A stretch of 64,000 nucleotides of DNA, from assembly GCF_002115825.1 (NCBI RefSeq), contig NZ_JFJZ01000002.1, forward strand, positions 248,001 through 312,000, read 5' to 3'. Origin of the DNA: Thalassospira sp. MCCC 1A01428. GTDB lineage: Bacteria; Pseudomonadota; Alphaproteobacteria; Rhodospirillales; Thalassospiraceae. How positions within the stretch are numbered: position 1 is the first letter of the stretch; every line of letters begins with the position of its first letter. Shown piece after piece: positions 30,056 through 39,260 of the stretch. The notes under the pieces were generated by a model, which was not told the DNA's origin, did not search any database, and saw nothing but the letters and a program-made list of their open reading frames with translations. A program made the position numbers and the translations under genes.

Positions 30056-32062
30056 TTGGCGAAGCGACCCACCCGTAATTCATCTTCGGCACCCAGACGT
30101 CGGGCATCGCGTAGCTCTTCGGGCCAGTCGTCTTCGCGTAAACGTCGCCGTGGGGGAAAAAAACGGTCTTTTGGCGCGATCCTGATGTCCTTTGTGCCCC
30201 GTCCGATGTTGTTGGCGCAGATCATGATGGTTCTGGCCGTTTGGGCGGTGGTGCTGTGTGGCGGGCTTACGGCGTATTACGGCTATGATTTAACCAGCAA
30301 AATTGATTTTGATGTTGCAACCCAGCGCAAGCCGCTGGTGCGTATCATGAGCCTCGACGGGGTAAATCTGGCGAATTACGGAGATCGTTATGGTCACCCG
30401 GTTGAGGTCGGTGATCTTCCCGATTATGTCGGTCAGGCTTTTGTCTCGATCGAGGATCGGCGGTTTTATCATCATTTCGGTATCGATCTTATTGGCATAA
30501 CCCGTGCGCTTGTAACCAATATCTGGCGGGGGCACATTGCCGAGGGCGGCAGCACCATTACCCAGCAGTTGGCAAAGAACCTGTTTTTATCACCCGAGCG
30601 CAGTTATGGCCGCAAGGTGGAAGAAGTTTTGTTGTCGCTGTGGCTGGAGGTGAAATTTTCCAAACGGCAAATTCTGTCGCTGTATTTGAACCGTATTTAT
30701 TTCGGGTCGGGCGTTTACGGGATAGACGCGGCATCACGGCAGTATTTTGGTGTCGATCCTCGACGGTTAACGCTGTATCAGGCGGCTGTGCTGGCCGGGC
30801 TGCCCAAGGCGCCCAGCCGCTATAACCCGCTTGTGGCCCCGGCCCAGGCGGCCAAACGTGCCAATCAGGTGATCGATGCAATGCTTGATACCGGCGTGAT
30901 CAGCAAACAGCAGGCCCGAACCAACCAGTATAAAAGTGTGACAACCGCGAATGTGGCGCGTGGCGGGCCGAATGTGCGCTATTTTACCGACTGGATTTTG
31001 GACCGGGTGACCGACTATGTCGGGTATCACGACCAGGATATGGTGGTGTATACGACGCTGGATTCTAACTTACAAAGTTCAGCGGAAGATGCCGTTAACC
31101 GGGTGCTTGACAGCAAGGAGGCCGAAAAGCGCAGGGCCGGTCAGGCGGCCCTTGTTGCCATGACGCCGGATGGTTCCGTCCGCGCGATGGTCGGGGGGAA
31201 GAACTTTTTTGAAAGCCAGTATAACCGCGTAACACAGGCTAAACGCCAGCCCGGATCGGTGTTTAAACTGTTTGTTTATCTGGCCGCGCTGGAAGATGAA
31301 ATGCGTGCCGATGACTGGATGCGCGATGAACCCTATAGCGTTAATGGCTGGAGCCCGCGCAACTTTGACCGTCAGCATCATGGTACCATGTCATTGCGTG
31401 ACGCGGTGGCAACATCGAACAATACCATTGCGGTTGAAGTTGCAATGAAAACCGGCCTGAACAAGGTTATTGATATTGCTCACAAGCTGGGTGTGTCGTC
31501 CGACCTGCCAGCCGAACCCAGCCTTGCCCTGGGGACCAGCGAGGTTACATTGCTGGAAATGACATCGGCCTATGCCATCGTGTCAAACGGCGGCTTTAAT
31601 ATTATCCCCCACGCCATCACCAGGATCGTTGGCCAGGATGGCAAGGTTTTGTATGAACGCGAAGGCGGGTATTTAACGCGCGTGTTAAACCCGGTTACCG
31701 CTGGTGAAATGAACAATATGCTGGCGGCCGTGATGGCGAAGGGTACGGGGAAAAATGCCCTGCTGGACCGCCCGGCTGCGGGTAAAACCGGTACCACATC
31801 GGATTATCGCGATGCCTGGTTTGTTGGTTATACCGCCGATCTGGTGGCCGGTGTGTGGATGGGCAATGATAACGGATCACCGATGGACGAAGTCACAGGG
31901 GGTGGTTTACCCGCCCATATGTGGAAATCCTTTATGTTGCATGCCCATCAGGATTTGCCGGTGCGGTCACTGGGCAAGGCGGCCCTGATGCGGGCCATCC
32001 GTATGGGCGAGGACGATAGCTGGAAAAAGTTTAATTCCGGCTTTAGCGGCGGGCACAAATAG
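30056..32062 (+). CDS. Penicillin-binding protein 1A-type bifunctional synthase
   Basis: 668 aa from TTG 30056 (GAGGA 5 nt upstream). Inner-membrane enzyme that polymerises glycan strands and cross-links peptides. Order: very basic Ser/Arg-rich tail (1-40), transmembrane helix (about 52-74), GT51 with Glu133 in 'SIEDRRFYHHFG' and 'GGSTITQQLAKNLFL' (164-178), then transpeptidase with Ser401-x-x-Lys404 ('PGSVFK'), Ser454-Asn-Asn456 and Lys577-Thr-Gly-Thr580. All catalytic motifs are intact, unlike the upstream paralogue. Whether it is best called PBP1A or another class A type is not certain. It probably has its own promoter in the 505-base gap upstream. Confidence 0.92.
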   Translation: MAKRPTRNSSSAPRRRASRSSSGQSSSRKRRRGGKKRSFGAILMSFVPRPMLLAQIMMVLAVWAVVLCGGLTAYYGYDLTSKIDFDVATQRKPLVRIMSLDGVNLANYGDRYGHPVEVGDLPDYVGQAFVSIEDRRFYHHFGIDLIGITRALVTNIWRGHIAEGGSTITQQLAKNLFLSPERSYGRKVEEVLLSLWLEVKFSKRQILSLYLNRIYFGSGVYGIDAASRQYFGVDPRRLTLYQAAVLAGLPKAPSRYNPLVAPAQAAKRANQVIDAMLDTGVISKQQARTNQYKSVTTANVARGGPNVRYFTDWILDRVTDYVGYHDQDMVVYTTLDSNLQSSAEDAVNRVLDSKEAEKRRAGQAALVAMTPDGSVRAMVGGKNFFESQYNRVTQAKRQPGSVFKLFVYLAALEDEMRADDWMRDEPYSVNGWSPRNFDRQHHGTMSLRDAVATSNNTIAVEVAMKTGLNKVIDIAHKLGVSSDLPAEPSLALGTSEVTLLEMTSAYAIVSNGGFNIIPHAITRIVGQDGKVLYEREGGYLTRVLNPVTAGEMNNMLAAVMAKGTGKNALLDRPAAGKTGTTSDYRDAWFVGYTADLVAGVWMGNDNGSPMDEVTGGGLPAHMWKSFMLHAHQDLPVRSLGKAALMRAIRMGEDDSWKKFNSGFSGGHK

Positions 32063-32171
32063 CCATAGACCTACCGTGATGATAACTTTCCAGCGGCACG
32101 TTACATTATTGCCTGTTTTTTAGGGGCAGGATTGTGGCGAATATGTTGATGGCCTGTGCCGGCACATGTAT

Positions 32172-32212
32172 CGAAAAAAGAGGCCGGATGTCGGTTGGCG
32201 ACAATCCGGCCC
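32172..32212 (-). terminator. Terminator of the tct-argE operon
   Basis: On the minus strand GGCCGGATTGTCG pairs with CGACATCCGGCC (one bulge) around a 5-nt loop and is followed by TCTTTTTT. It lies about 136 bases after the deacetylase stop. Confidence 0.8.
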
Positions 32213-32347
32213 AAGGAAGGCATTAACAGTTCCGAAAGGGAGAATCCGGAACCGCTGGAAAGACCTTGATAAGCGCCTTGATCTGGGGTGGACGCGGGGA
32301 GGTGTCGTGGATGCAGATCAAGGGGGTGTCACGTTATCAAAGCCGGA

Positions 32348-33532
32348 TCAGGACGGGGTTTTCACCGCCTGATGACCCAACTTCTCCAGGAAAGCCAGGC
32401 ATTCGTCGAGTTGGGATATCTCGACAAATTCGTTGCGTTTGTGGGCCTGTGTGATCGAGCCGGGGCCGCAAATGATGGACGGAATATTGCCCTGCTTCTC
32501 AAAGATCCCGCCTTCGGACCCGTAGGAAACCTTGCCGGAAACTTCGCCGATGATGTTACGGACAAAGGCAAAACTTTCGGCATCGGTGCAATCGCCCATG
32601 CCCGGATAATGAAAGATTTCTTCCCATTCAAAGCCGGTATCGGCTTCGCGGGCTTTCATTTCGGTTTCAAGCGTTTCCGTCACACGGGCCTTGATCTGTT
32701 CAATTACGCTGGCGGCATCGTGGTCGGGCAGGTGGCGAATTTCAAAGGTAAATTCGCAACTGTCCGGTGTCACGTTGGTGGCGGTACCGCCCGAAATGGT
32801 GGTGGTCAGCATCGTGCTGTGCGGCACGGTAAAATCGGGGTCAAACGGGCCATTGGTTTCAAATTCGCGGGCAACATCGGAAATAAGGGCAATGGCGCGC
32901 GCAGCATATTCAATGGCATTGACGTGATGGGGCGCAAAGGATGAATGCCCGGCGGTCCCTGTAACGGTCACACGCATGGAATATTTGCCCTTTTGGCCGT
33001 TAATCACCTTCATTTCTGTCGGTTCGCCAATAACAGCCAGGCGCGGCGGATGATCAATTTTTGCCAGATGATCCACCATGCTGCCAACACCAAGGCACCC
33101 CACTTCTTCATCGTAAGACAGGCACAAATGAAACGGGATCGCCAGATCCTGTTTGACGAGTTCCGGGATTAGCGCCAACGCGCAGGCGGCAAAGCCTTTC
33201 ATGTCGGCAGTACCACGGCCAAACAGTTTGCCGTCGCGTTCGGTCATGTCAAAGGCGGGGCTGACCCATCCTTTTTCAAGGGCCGGGACAACGTCGGTAT
33301 GGCCTGACAAAACAATGCCGGGCACGTCTTTGGGGCCGATGGTGGCCAGCAAATTGGCCTTCTCACCGGTTTCATCATAAAACAGCGTGGTTTCAATGTC
33401 GTATTGGGCAAGGTAATCCTGCACATAACGAATGAGACCGAGATTCGAGTTCTTGCTGGTCGTGTCGAACGCCACCAGCTTGCCCAGAATATCAATGGCA
33501 AGGTGCAGGCGGGACATGTTTGTCTGGGTCAT
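32348..33532 (-). CDS. argE: ArgE-type acetylornithine deacetylase (M20 family)
   Basis: 394 aa. Di-zinc M20 amidohydrolase: first ligand and catalytic Asp in 'VLSGHTDVVPAL', bridging Asp in 'GRGTADMKGF', catalytic Glu in 'SYDEEVGCLG', further ligands in 'VIGEPTEM' and the C-terminal His in 'GPGSITQAHKRNEFV'. The lid domain is marked by 'GTAGHSSFAPHHVNAIEYA'. Sequence and length fit ArgE (N-acetyl-L-ornithine to ornithine). However it starts 26 bases after the tctA stop and reads as the last gene of the transporter operon. Its real substrate may therefore be an imported N-acyl compound. The symbol is kept for family resemblance. Confidence 0.85.
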   Translation of the reverse strand: MTQTNMSRLHLAIDILGKLVAFDTTSKNSNLGLIRYVQDYLAQYDIETTLFYDETGEKANLLATIGPKDVPGIVLSGHTDVVPALEKGWVSPAFDMTERDGKLFGRGTADMKGFAACALALIPELVKQDLAIPFHLCLSYDEEVGCLGVGSMVDHLAKIDHPPRLAVIGEPTEMKVINGQKGKYSMRVTVTGTAGHSSFAPHHVNAIEYAARAIALISDVAREFETNGPFDPDFTVPHSTMLTTTISGGTATNVTPDSCEFTFEIRHLPDHDAASVIEQIKARVTETLETEMKAREADTGFEWEEIFHYPGMGDCTDAESFAFVRNIIGEVSGKVSYGSEGGIFEKQGNIPSIICGPGSITQAHKRNEFVEISQLDECLAFLEKLGHQAVKTPS

Positions 33533-33558
33533 TTTTTTTCAGCTTCTCGTGTCTCGAA

Positions 33559-35049
33559 TTAATTGGCGGCGCGCACGTTGCTGCGCCATTTTTGCCATTC
33601 GCGGCGAATGGTTAAGGCCACGAACAGAATGGTCAGGGCAAAGAAGCCCCAGGAAATCCATGACTGGAAGAAAACACCAAGGTCACCGCGCGAAATCGCC
33701 AGCGAGCGGCGCATATTGTCTTCAAACATTGGGCCAAGGATAAAGGCGATCAGGAACGGGGCGGCAGGGATGTTCAGCACCATCATGATAAAGCCGACAA
33801 TCCCCATGACCAGCAGCACGGCCACGTCAAACGGGCTGGATGCCACCGAATAGATGCCGAATACGCACAGAATAACGATGCAGGGCAGCAGCAATTGCTG
33901 CGGAATGCGCGAGATTTTGGCAAAGCCGCTGGCGGTCAGTTTACCGGCAACAAACAAGAAGACCGAACTAAACAGCATGCCAATAAACAGCGAATAAACT
34001 TCGCCGATATTGTTCTGGAATAACAGGGGGCCGGGGGTCAGGCCGTGGATCATGAAAGCACCCAGCATCACACCGGTAATCACGTCACCCGGAACGCCAA
34101 GGGCCAGAAGCGGGATCATGGTCGCCCCGCAGCAGCCGTTATTGGCCGATTCAGATGCAGCAATGCCTTCAAGTTCGCCTTCGCCAAACCGGTCGCCATT
34201 TTTCGAGGTGCGCCGCGCTTCGCTATAGGAAAAGAACGCCGCAGTGGAGGGGCCAATACCGGGAATGGCCCCCAGAATAACGCCGATAAAGCTGCCCCGG
34301 ATGATGGATTTCAGGCTACCGCGAAATTCCTTCATGGTCAGGCGGTTATCGCCCAGTTTCATGGCCTGGGTGTTTTCCTCGGGGCGGAAAACGGCAAGTT
34401 TCAGCATTTCGGGCAGGGCAAACAGACCGATCAGAACCGGCACAACGCCAAGGCCGCTTTTCATATCTTCGGTCATGGCGAAACGGAAGGACCCGTACAT
34501 ATCTTCGCCAACGGTTGCCAGCAACAGGCCAAGGCAGGCCGCAACAATGCCCAGCAGCAGCGAACGCCCGGAAATACTGGCGACAATGGTTAGCGAGAAC
34601 GCCATCAGCATAAAATATTCCGGCGGGCCAACACGCAGGGCAAAAATCGCCAGCGGGGCGGCCAGAAAGATTAGCGAGATGTTGGAAATGAAGTCGCCAA
34701 TACAGCTTGAAACCAGCGCCATATTCAGCGCCTTGCCGCCTTTTCCTTCACGGGCCAGCGGGTAACCGTCCAGCACGGTACAGGCCGCCGATGCAGTGCC
34801 TGGCGTTTTGATAAGGATGGCCGAAATCGAGCCGCCATAGGTGGACCCTTTATAGAGGGCAACCAACAGCAAAAGGCTGGTGACGGGCGGCATATAAAAG
34901 GTAAAGGGCAGGGCCAGCGTTACGGCCATTGTGCCGGTCATGCCGGGGATTGCACCAATAATGACTCCACCCCAGATCCCGGCAGCCATAACGATAAAAT
35001 TGGGCAGGGTTGCGACAGCGGCAAAGGCGCCAAGCAATTCATTCCACAT
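33559..35049 (-). CDS. tctA: Tripartite tricarboxylate transporter, large permease TctA
   Basis: 496 aa, about twelve membrane helices, normal length for TctA. 'GVIIGAIPGMTGTMAVTLALPFTF' near the N-terminus and 'GVILGAIPGIGPSTAAFFSYSEARR' in the middle are the duplicated TctA signature loops. It works with TctB and the periplasmic binding protein for ion-coupled uptake of carboxylates. It starts 12 bases after the tctB stop. The substrate is not predictable. Confidence 0.95.
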   Translation of the reverse strand: MWNELLGAFAAVATLPNFIVMAAGIWGGVIIGAIPGMTGTMAVTLALPFTFYMPPVTSLLLLVALYKGSTYGGSISAILIKTPGTASAACTVLDGYPLAREGKGGKALNMALVSSCIGDFISNISLIFLAAPLAIFALRVGPPEYFMLMAFSLTIVASISGRSLLLGIVAACLGLLLATVGEDMYGSFRFAMTEDMKSGLGVVPVLIGLFALPEMLKLAVFRPEENTQAMKLGDNRLTMKEFRGSLKSIIRGSFIGVILGAIPGIGPSTAAFFSYSEARRTSKNGDRFGEGELEGIAASESANNGCCGATMIPLLALGVPGDVITGVMLGAFMIHGLTPGPLLFQNNIGEVYSLFIGMLFSSVFLFVAGKLTASGFAKISRIPQQLLLPCIVILCVFGIYSVASSPFDVAVLLVMGIVGFIMMVLNIPAAPFLIAFILGPMFEDNMRRSLAISRGDLGVFFQSWISWGFFALTILFVALTIRREWQKWRSNVRAAN

Positions 35050-35061
35050 GGTGTTTTCTCG

Positions 35062-35586
35062 TCAGATCAAATGCAGCAGACGGGCAAGGGAAAACCATTT
35101 GCCGTGCGGGAAGGGGGTGTGGGTGATTTCGGTGAAAACCACATACAGAAAAATCGGAAAAATAATACTCAGCCCGATCATCCATGCCTTGCGCGAAAAA
35201 TCGCCGGTCATGATGAAAAGGAAGGCCAGCAACACGATGGTTGCGGTCAGAAAACCGATTTTCGGCATCAGATAAACAAAGGCGGTAAAGCCAATGATCA
35301 TGCAGATGAAACGATAGACAAAAATACGGTTGGCATACAGATAGGCACCAATCGATGTAATCTGGTCGCTGGAGCGGCGGCGCATTTTCGGCACCGCCAG
35401 ACCCAGGGCCAACACCCCCATAACAAGGCCGACCCAGCCAATAACGCGGGGCCACATGTCAGGGGGTGGGGCAAACCCCGGAATAAAGGACGGAACCCGA
35501 ACATAAACCGGGATCAGAACAAACAGAACAAGGGCAAAAAATGCCGTTGCTACCAGTCCGGTGTAAAAATCGCGGTTGGGGATCAT
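35062..35586 (-). CDS. tctB: Tripartite tricarboxylate transporter, small permease TctB
   Basis: 174 aa from ATG 35586, which has GAGGCGG just upstream; an in-frame ATG five codons earlier lacks a site. About four hydrophobic helices, low sequence conservation, as is usual for TctB. The identification leans on size, topology and its position between tctC and tctA. Confidence 0.88.
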   Translation of the reverse strand: MIPNRDFYTGLVATAFFALVLFVLIPVYVRVPSFIPGFAPPPDMWPRVIGWVGLVMGVLALGLAVPKMRRRSSDQITSIGAYLYANRIFVYRFICMIIGFTAFVYLMPKIGFLTATIVLLAFLFIMTGDFSRKAWMIGLSIIFPIFLYVVFTEITHTPFPHGKWFSLARLLHLI

Positions 35587-35621
35587 GGTTCCGCCTCGCA
35601 TCCTAAAAACGGGGTAAAATT

Positions 35622-36617
35622 TTACTGGATATAGCCAAATTTCTTGGCCAGACCATGATACAGGTTGAACTGCGATTCGACATAGGCTGACGGATCTTCA
35701 TCACCGATAACCGAGATGGAGCCGCGTTTTGCCGCCAGATCAAGCCACTGTTCGTTGGTCGCAACCTTGCCCAGAATGTCTTTCCATTTGGCAACAACAT
35801 CTTCCGGCAGGCCCTTCGGCGCGTACAGGCCGCTCCAGCCGCCAACCTGTGCGGCGGTGGCATAACCCAGTTCCTTTGCGGTAGGAACGTCGGGCAGGTC
35901 AGCCATACGTTTCGGGGCATAAACCATCAGCGGGCGCATTTTGCCGGCCTGGATGTGGGGCATCAGCGAACCGGCCGAAATGGCCAGGAAGTCAACATGG
36001 CCACCCAAAAGGGCCGCTGCCAATGCTCCGCCGCCTTTATAGGGCACCAGGGTCGATGCGCTTAACGGGTCAAGACCGGCATCAGAAAGCAGTGCCTGAA
36101 CCGAAAAACCGTCAATCGCGGTCGGGCCGGATGCAGCATAGGTGGTTGCACCATTGCTTTCCTTGATTTTGGCAAGCAGGTCATCAACCGTTTTGATGTC
36201 GGATTCGGCATTAACAGCCAAAATCATCGGGGTTGCTTCGAGAATGCCAAGGAAAGTGTAATCGTTCCAGGCAACCGGGCTGTCGGTATAAACAGCGGGG
36301 TAAAGTGCCATGCCAACGCGCGACAACAACAGGGTGTAACCGTCCGGGTCGGATTCGGTGACGAAACGTGCGCCGTTCATGCCGCCATTACCGGTTTTAT
36401 TCACAACAATGACCGGCTGTTCGTTGGTGTAGTTGCGCGCAGTTTCTGCAAGCGCACGACCAGCAAGGTCAGAGGCGCCGCCAGCGCCATAAGGAACAAC
36501 AAGAGTAATGGCTTTTTCCGGGTAGGAATCAGCTTGTGCTGCGGACGTGAATGCCGTTGCGGCCGCAAGGGCTGCAACACCCAGTGCAGCTTTCTTCAGA
36601 TGATGAAACATTTTCAT
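35622..36617 (-). CDS. tctC: Bug-family periplasmic binding protein TctC
   Basis: 331 aa (329 if the second ATG at 36611, better spaced from AGGGAG, is used). Sec signal peptide ending near 'TSAAQA'. The mature protein begins 'DSYPEKAITLVVPYGAGGASDLAGRALAE', the typical Bug/TctC opening. 'VVNKTGNGGMNGARFV' and 'VPYKGGGALAAALLGGHVDF' are ligand-loop motifs. First gene of the transporter operon and divergent from the LysR regulator. It captures a carboxylate ligand for TctAB. Confidence 0.94.
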   Translation of the reverse strand: MKMFHHLKKAALGVAALAAATAFTSAAQADSYPEKAITLVVPYGAGGASDLAGRALAETARNYTNEQPVIVVNKTGNGGMNGARFVTESDPDGYTLLLSRVGMALYPAVYTDSPVAWNDYTFLGILEATPMILAVNAESDIKTVDDLLAKIKESNGATTYAASGPTAIDGFSVQALLSDAGLDPLSASTLVPYKGGGALAAALLGGHVDFLAISAGSLMPHIQAGKMRPLMVYAPKRMADLPDVPTAKELGYATAAQVGGWSGLYAPKGLPEDVVAKWKDILGKVATNEQWLDLAAKRGSISVIGDEDPSAYVESQFNLYHGLAKKFGYIQ

Positions 36618-36711
36618 GTCTCCCTGGAGGTGGTGGCGTTATTGCCAAGTGATGCTTTTTGTTTTGTGTCTCAAACATGGCAAACTATAACTATTGAAGC
36701 AAAAAATTAAT

Positions 36712-36738
36712 TTCAGTATTACTTATGTAAATACTGAA
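36712..36738. promoter_or_regulatory. Inverted repeat, candidate LysR binding site
   Basis: TTCAGTATT, nine bases (ACTTATGTA), then AATACTGAA: perfect 9-bp arms between the divergent tctC and LysR genes, containing T-N11-A-type spacing. It ends 20 bases before the LysR ATG. Confidence 0.65.
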
Positions 36739-36758
36739 ACCTATGCAGAGGGGGTGGC

Positions 36759-37664
36759 ATGAATTTGCGTGAACTGGAAAGTTTTAATGCTTTCATGACC
36801 TATGGCACCGTCAGCAAAGCGGCCGAGGCGATGAATATCAGCCAGCCAATGGTTAGCCGGATGTTGGCGAACCTTGAAAAATCGGTGGGATTTGCGTTGT
36901 TTATCCGTAAACGCAACCAACTGGTTGCAACCGAGGAAGCCGTCCAGTTCCATCACACGGTATTGCGCACCCTGAACGGTTTTCGCGACCTTGAAAGCAG
37001 TGCGCGGGCCATTGCCAACCAGCAGCTTGGCAGCATTCGCATTGCCGCCCAGCCGATATATGTTGATACCTATCTTTTGGATGTTATCGCCAAATTCAAG
37101 GCGTTACACCCTAACGTGTCGGTCAGCATCACCGATTCCGGGATGGAAGGCATACTGGAAATGGTGACATCGCGAAATTGCGACCTGGGTATTGGCATTA
37201 CGCTGGACCTGATGGACCGTGATGTGGCGATGATGCGCCTGGCCAAATGTCGCGCTGTTTGCCTGATGCCGCGCGATCATCGCCTTGCCGGGTTTGAAAC
37301 CATTGATATTGATTTGCTGCGCGGCGAAAAATTTATCGAGCTTAGCAACGGCAGTCCGCTGCGTACCAAGGTTGATTATATTTTTCAAATTGCCGGGCGC
37401 TTGCGCCATATCGCGGTCGAGGCACGCACGGTGCGCACCATTTCCCGGCTGGTAGAACGTAATGTCGGTATCGCGATCAGCGATCCGTTTGCCGCCTTGC
37501 TGGTCGATCAGGACCGGGTGGTGGCGCGCCCCCTGACCCCGGAAATTTCGTGGGATGTGGCGGTGTTTCATGCCAACCGCGAATTGTCAAACGTGCAGCG
37601 TAGTTTTTTGGCGTTTTTGCGCGACGAATTGCCGCATCTGCGCGATGCGGGATGTGTGCTTTAA
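36759..37664 (+). CDS. LysR family transcriptional regulator
   Basis: 301 aa. The N-terminal winged helix 'LRELESFNAFMTYGTVSKAAEAMNISQPMVSRMLANLEKSVGFALFIRKRN' is a standard LysR DNA-binding domain. The remainder is a type 2 periplasmic-binding-fold effector domain ('IRIAAQPIYV', 'LGIGITLDLMD'). AGAGGGGGT lies upstream of ATG 36759. Being divergent from tctC with an inverted repeat in between, it is the probable activator of the tct-argE operon. Confidence 0.9.
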   Translation: MNLRELESFNAFMTYGTVSKAAEAMNISQPMVSRMLANLEKSVGFALFIRKRNQLVATEEAVQFHHTVLRTLNGFRDLESSARAIANQQLGSIRIAAQPIYVDTYLLDVIAKFKALHPNVSVSITDSGMEGILEMVTSRNCDLGIGITLDLMDRDVAMMRLAKCRAVCLMPRDHRLAGFETIDIDLLRGEKFIELSNGSPLRTKVDYIFQIAGRLRHIAVEARTVRTISRLVERNVGIAISDPFAALLVDQDRVVARPLTPEISWDVAVFHANRELSNVQRSFLAFLRDELPHLRDAGCVL

Positions 37665-37682
37665 CCACGTCAGTATTGGGTT

Positions 37683-38315
37683 TCATGCCTTTTGGTCAAA
37701 GGCCAGCTTGGCGGCAAGTGTCAGAAAAACGCAGCCGGTAAAAACCTGAAATGCACGGGCGATGCGGGCCGAACGCGCCAAAAACTGCCCCAGCTTTCCG
37801 GCAAAGCCACCAACCAGACAGTTAATGATGGTGCCGCCGATATTCAGGATAACCCCCAAAAGCAGGAATTGCAGCAATACCGATCCGCGTGCGGGATCGA
37901 CGAATTGCGGTAAAAACGCCAGCACAAAAACAATGATCTTCGGGTTGAGCAAATTAACCACAATGCCGTCGCGCCACGCCCGAATGGCCGATCCTTTGCG
38001 GGTTTCGGCGGCCTTTAATGTATCGTTTCGGTTTCTAAATGCCTGGAATGCCAGCCACACCAGATAGGAAATGCCGGCCCAGCGCAGCATTTGAAAGGCA
38101 ACCGGATGGGCCGCAAGCAAAGCCGCCAGCCCCAATCCAGCCAGCAATGTATGTACAAGCGCCCCTGTCGAAATGCCAAAACTTGCCGCCAGCCCCGCCC
38201 GTGGCCCCGATTTAATGCCTTGCCCCAAACAAAACAGCATGTCGTTGCCCGGCGTCATATTAAGGGCAAGGGCCGTTGGGATAAAAACCAGCAATGTTTC
38301 AAACGGAATGAGCAC
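37683..38315 (-). CDS. LysE/RhtB family amino-acid exporter
   Basis: 210 aa from GTG 38315 with AAGGACAG upstream. Six hydrophobic helices. 'LALNMTPGNDMLFCLGQGIKSGPRAGLAASFGISTGALVHT' is the LysE/RhtB signature, with the Pro-Gly-Asp/Pro motif in helix 1. Family members export amino acids such as threonine, homoserine or leucine. Converges with the LysR gene, 18 bases apart. Confidence 0.9.
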   Translation of the reverse strand: MLIPFETLLVFIPTALALNMTPGNDMLFCLGQGIKSGPRAGLAASFGISTGALVHTLLAGLGLAALLAAHPVAFQMLRWAGISYLVWLAFQAFRNRNDTLKAAETRKGSAIRAWRDGIVVNLLNPKIIVFVLAFLPQFVDPARGSVLLQFLLLGVILNIGGTIINCLVGGFAGKLGQFLARSARIARAFQVFTGCVFLTLAAKLAFDQKA

Positions 38316-38421
38316 GGTCTGTCCTTAAATTTGGCCGAGGGATACCGGGTGGGTGATTTTTATAAAAGCAACAGCCTGTCAAAATGCCGCAGGTATAGAA
38401 ATTTGCCAAGCCGGGGGTTGA

Positions 38422-39138
38422 TTACTCGCCCGCACCAAACCGGTGTAGCCCTGAACCGTTGCGTTTTAACCAGTGTTGCTGTTTGGCCGAGGCCCCGTAA
38501 AGGTCGTCAACCACCTTCCAGAAACGTGGGCTGTGGTTAAGTTCCTGTAAATGGGCCACTTCGTGGGCAACGACATAATCCAGCACATCTTCGGGGGCTA
38601 AAATCAGCCGCCAGCTAAAGGATAAATTACCCCCCGACGAGCAACTGCCCCAGCGCGTGCGGGTATCCTTGATCGAAATGCGGTTGATTTTTTTGCCAAT
38701 TTCTTCGGCATAGGCATGGGCGCGCGGGGCTATTTCCAGTTTGGCCTGTTTTTTTAACCAGTCAGCGACTCGTCGGTTGCTGTGTTCGATGGCACCCGAA
38801 ACCCAGATGACGCCCGATTCCGCCCAAACCCCGCGTTTGGCCTCGGGCACGGCGCGAATGGCATGTTCATTGCCCAAAAACGGCACCCATGCGCCGGGGA
38901 CAAACAAAACCCGGTCGGGCAGGCGCGACAGGTGCGCTTCGATCCAGTCTATATGCTGGCGCAGCATCGAAAGGGCGGTTTTACGCGAAATACCGTTGGG
39001 AACGACGACTTCCACGCCATCAAACCCCGGATCGATCCGCAATTTAAGCCGCGACGCGCGCGCACTGATGCGCAGGCGCACGGGCACAGGCCCCAAACGC
39101 GGCAGGTCAATTTCGGTTTCTTCGATGTTATTTGCCAT
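38422..39138 (-). CDS. YgjP-like metallopeptidase (DUF45, M48-related)
   Basis: 238 aa. The C-terminal half carries the zincin motif His192-Glu-x-x-His196 in 'VAHEVAHLQELNHSPRFW', with His202 as likely third ligand. 'DTRTRWGSCSSGGNLSFSWRLILAP' is the other conserved block of the YgjP/DUF45 family. The N-terminal half ('RLRISARASRLKLRIDPGFDGVEVVVP') matches the same family. It is a soluble enzyme with no signal peptide. Physiological targets are unknown. Confidence 0.88.
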   Translation of the reverse strand: MANNIEETEIDLPRLGPVPVRLRISARASRLKLRIDPGFDGVEVVVPNGISRKTALSMLRQHIDWIEAHLSRLPDRVLFVPGAWVPFLGNEHAIRAVPEAKRGVWAESGVIWVSGAIEHSNRRVADWLKKQAKLEIAPRAHAYAEEIGKKINRISIKDTRTRWGSCSSGGNLSFSWRLILAPEDVLDYVVAHEVAHLQELNHSPRFWKVVDDLYGASAKQQHWLKRNGSGLHRFGAGE

Positions 39139-39260
39139 ATTGGTGTGGATAATCGCCGAATCTGTTAAAAAAGCACGCCAAATTTACGCGTTTTTACCGG
39201 TAGGTGCATCTTGGCCCTTGCCCGTCACATGGGTTTTCCTATACTCCGCGCGCAAGGTTC

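Noticed and set aside
32182..32211. Terminator for the plus-strand PBP gene
   Set aside because: The T run is on the minus strand only, so it is assigned to the tct-argE operon.
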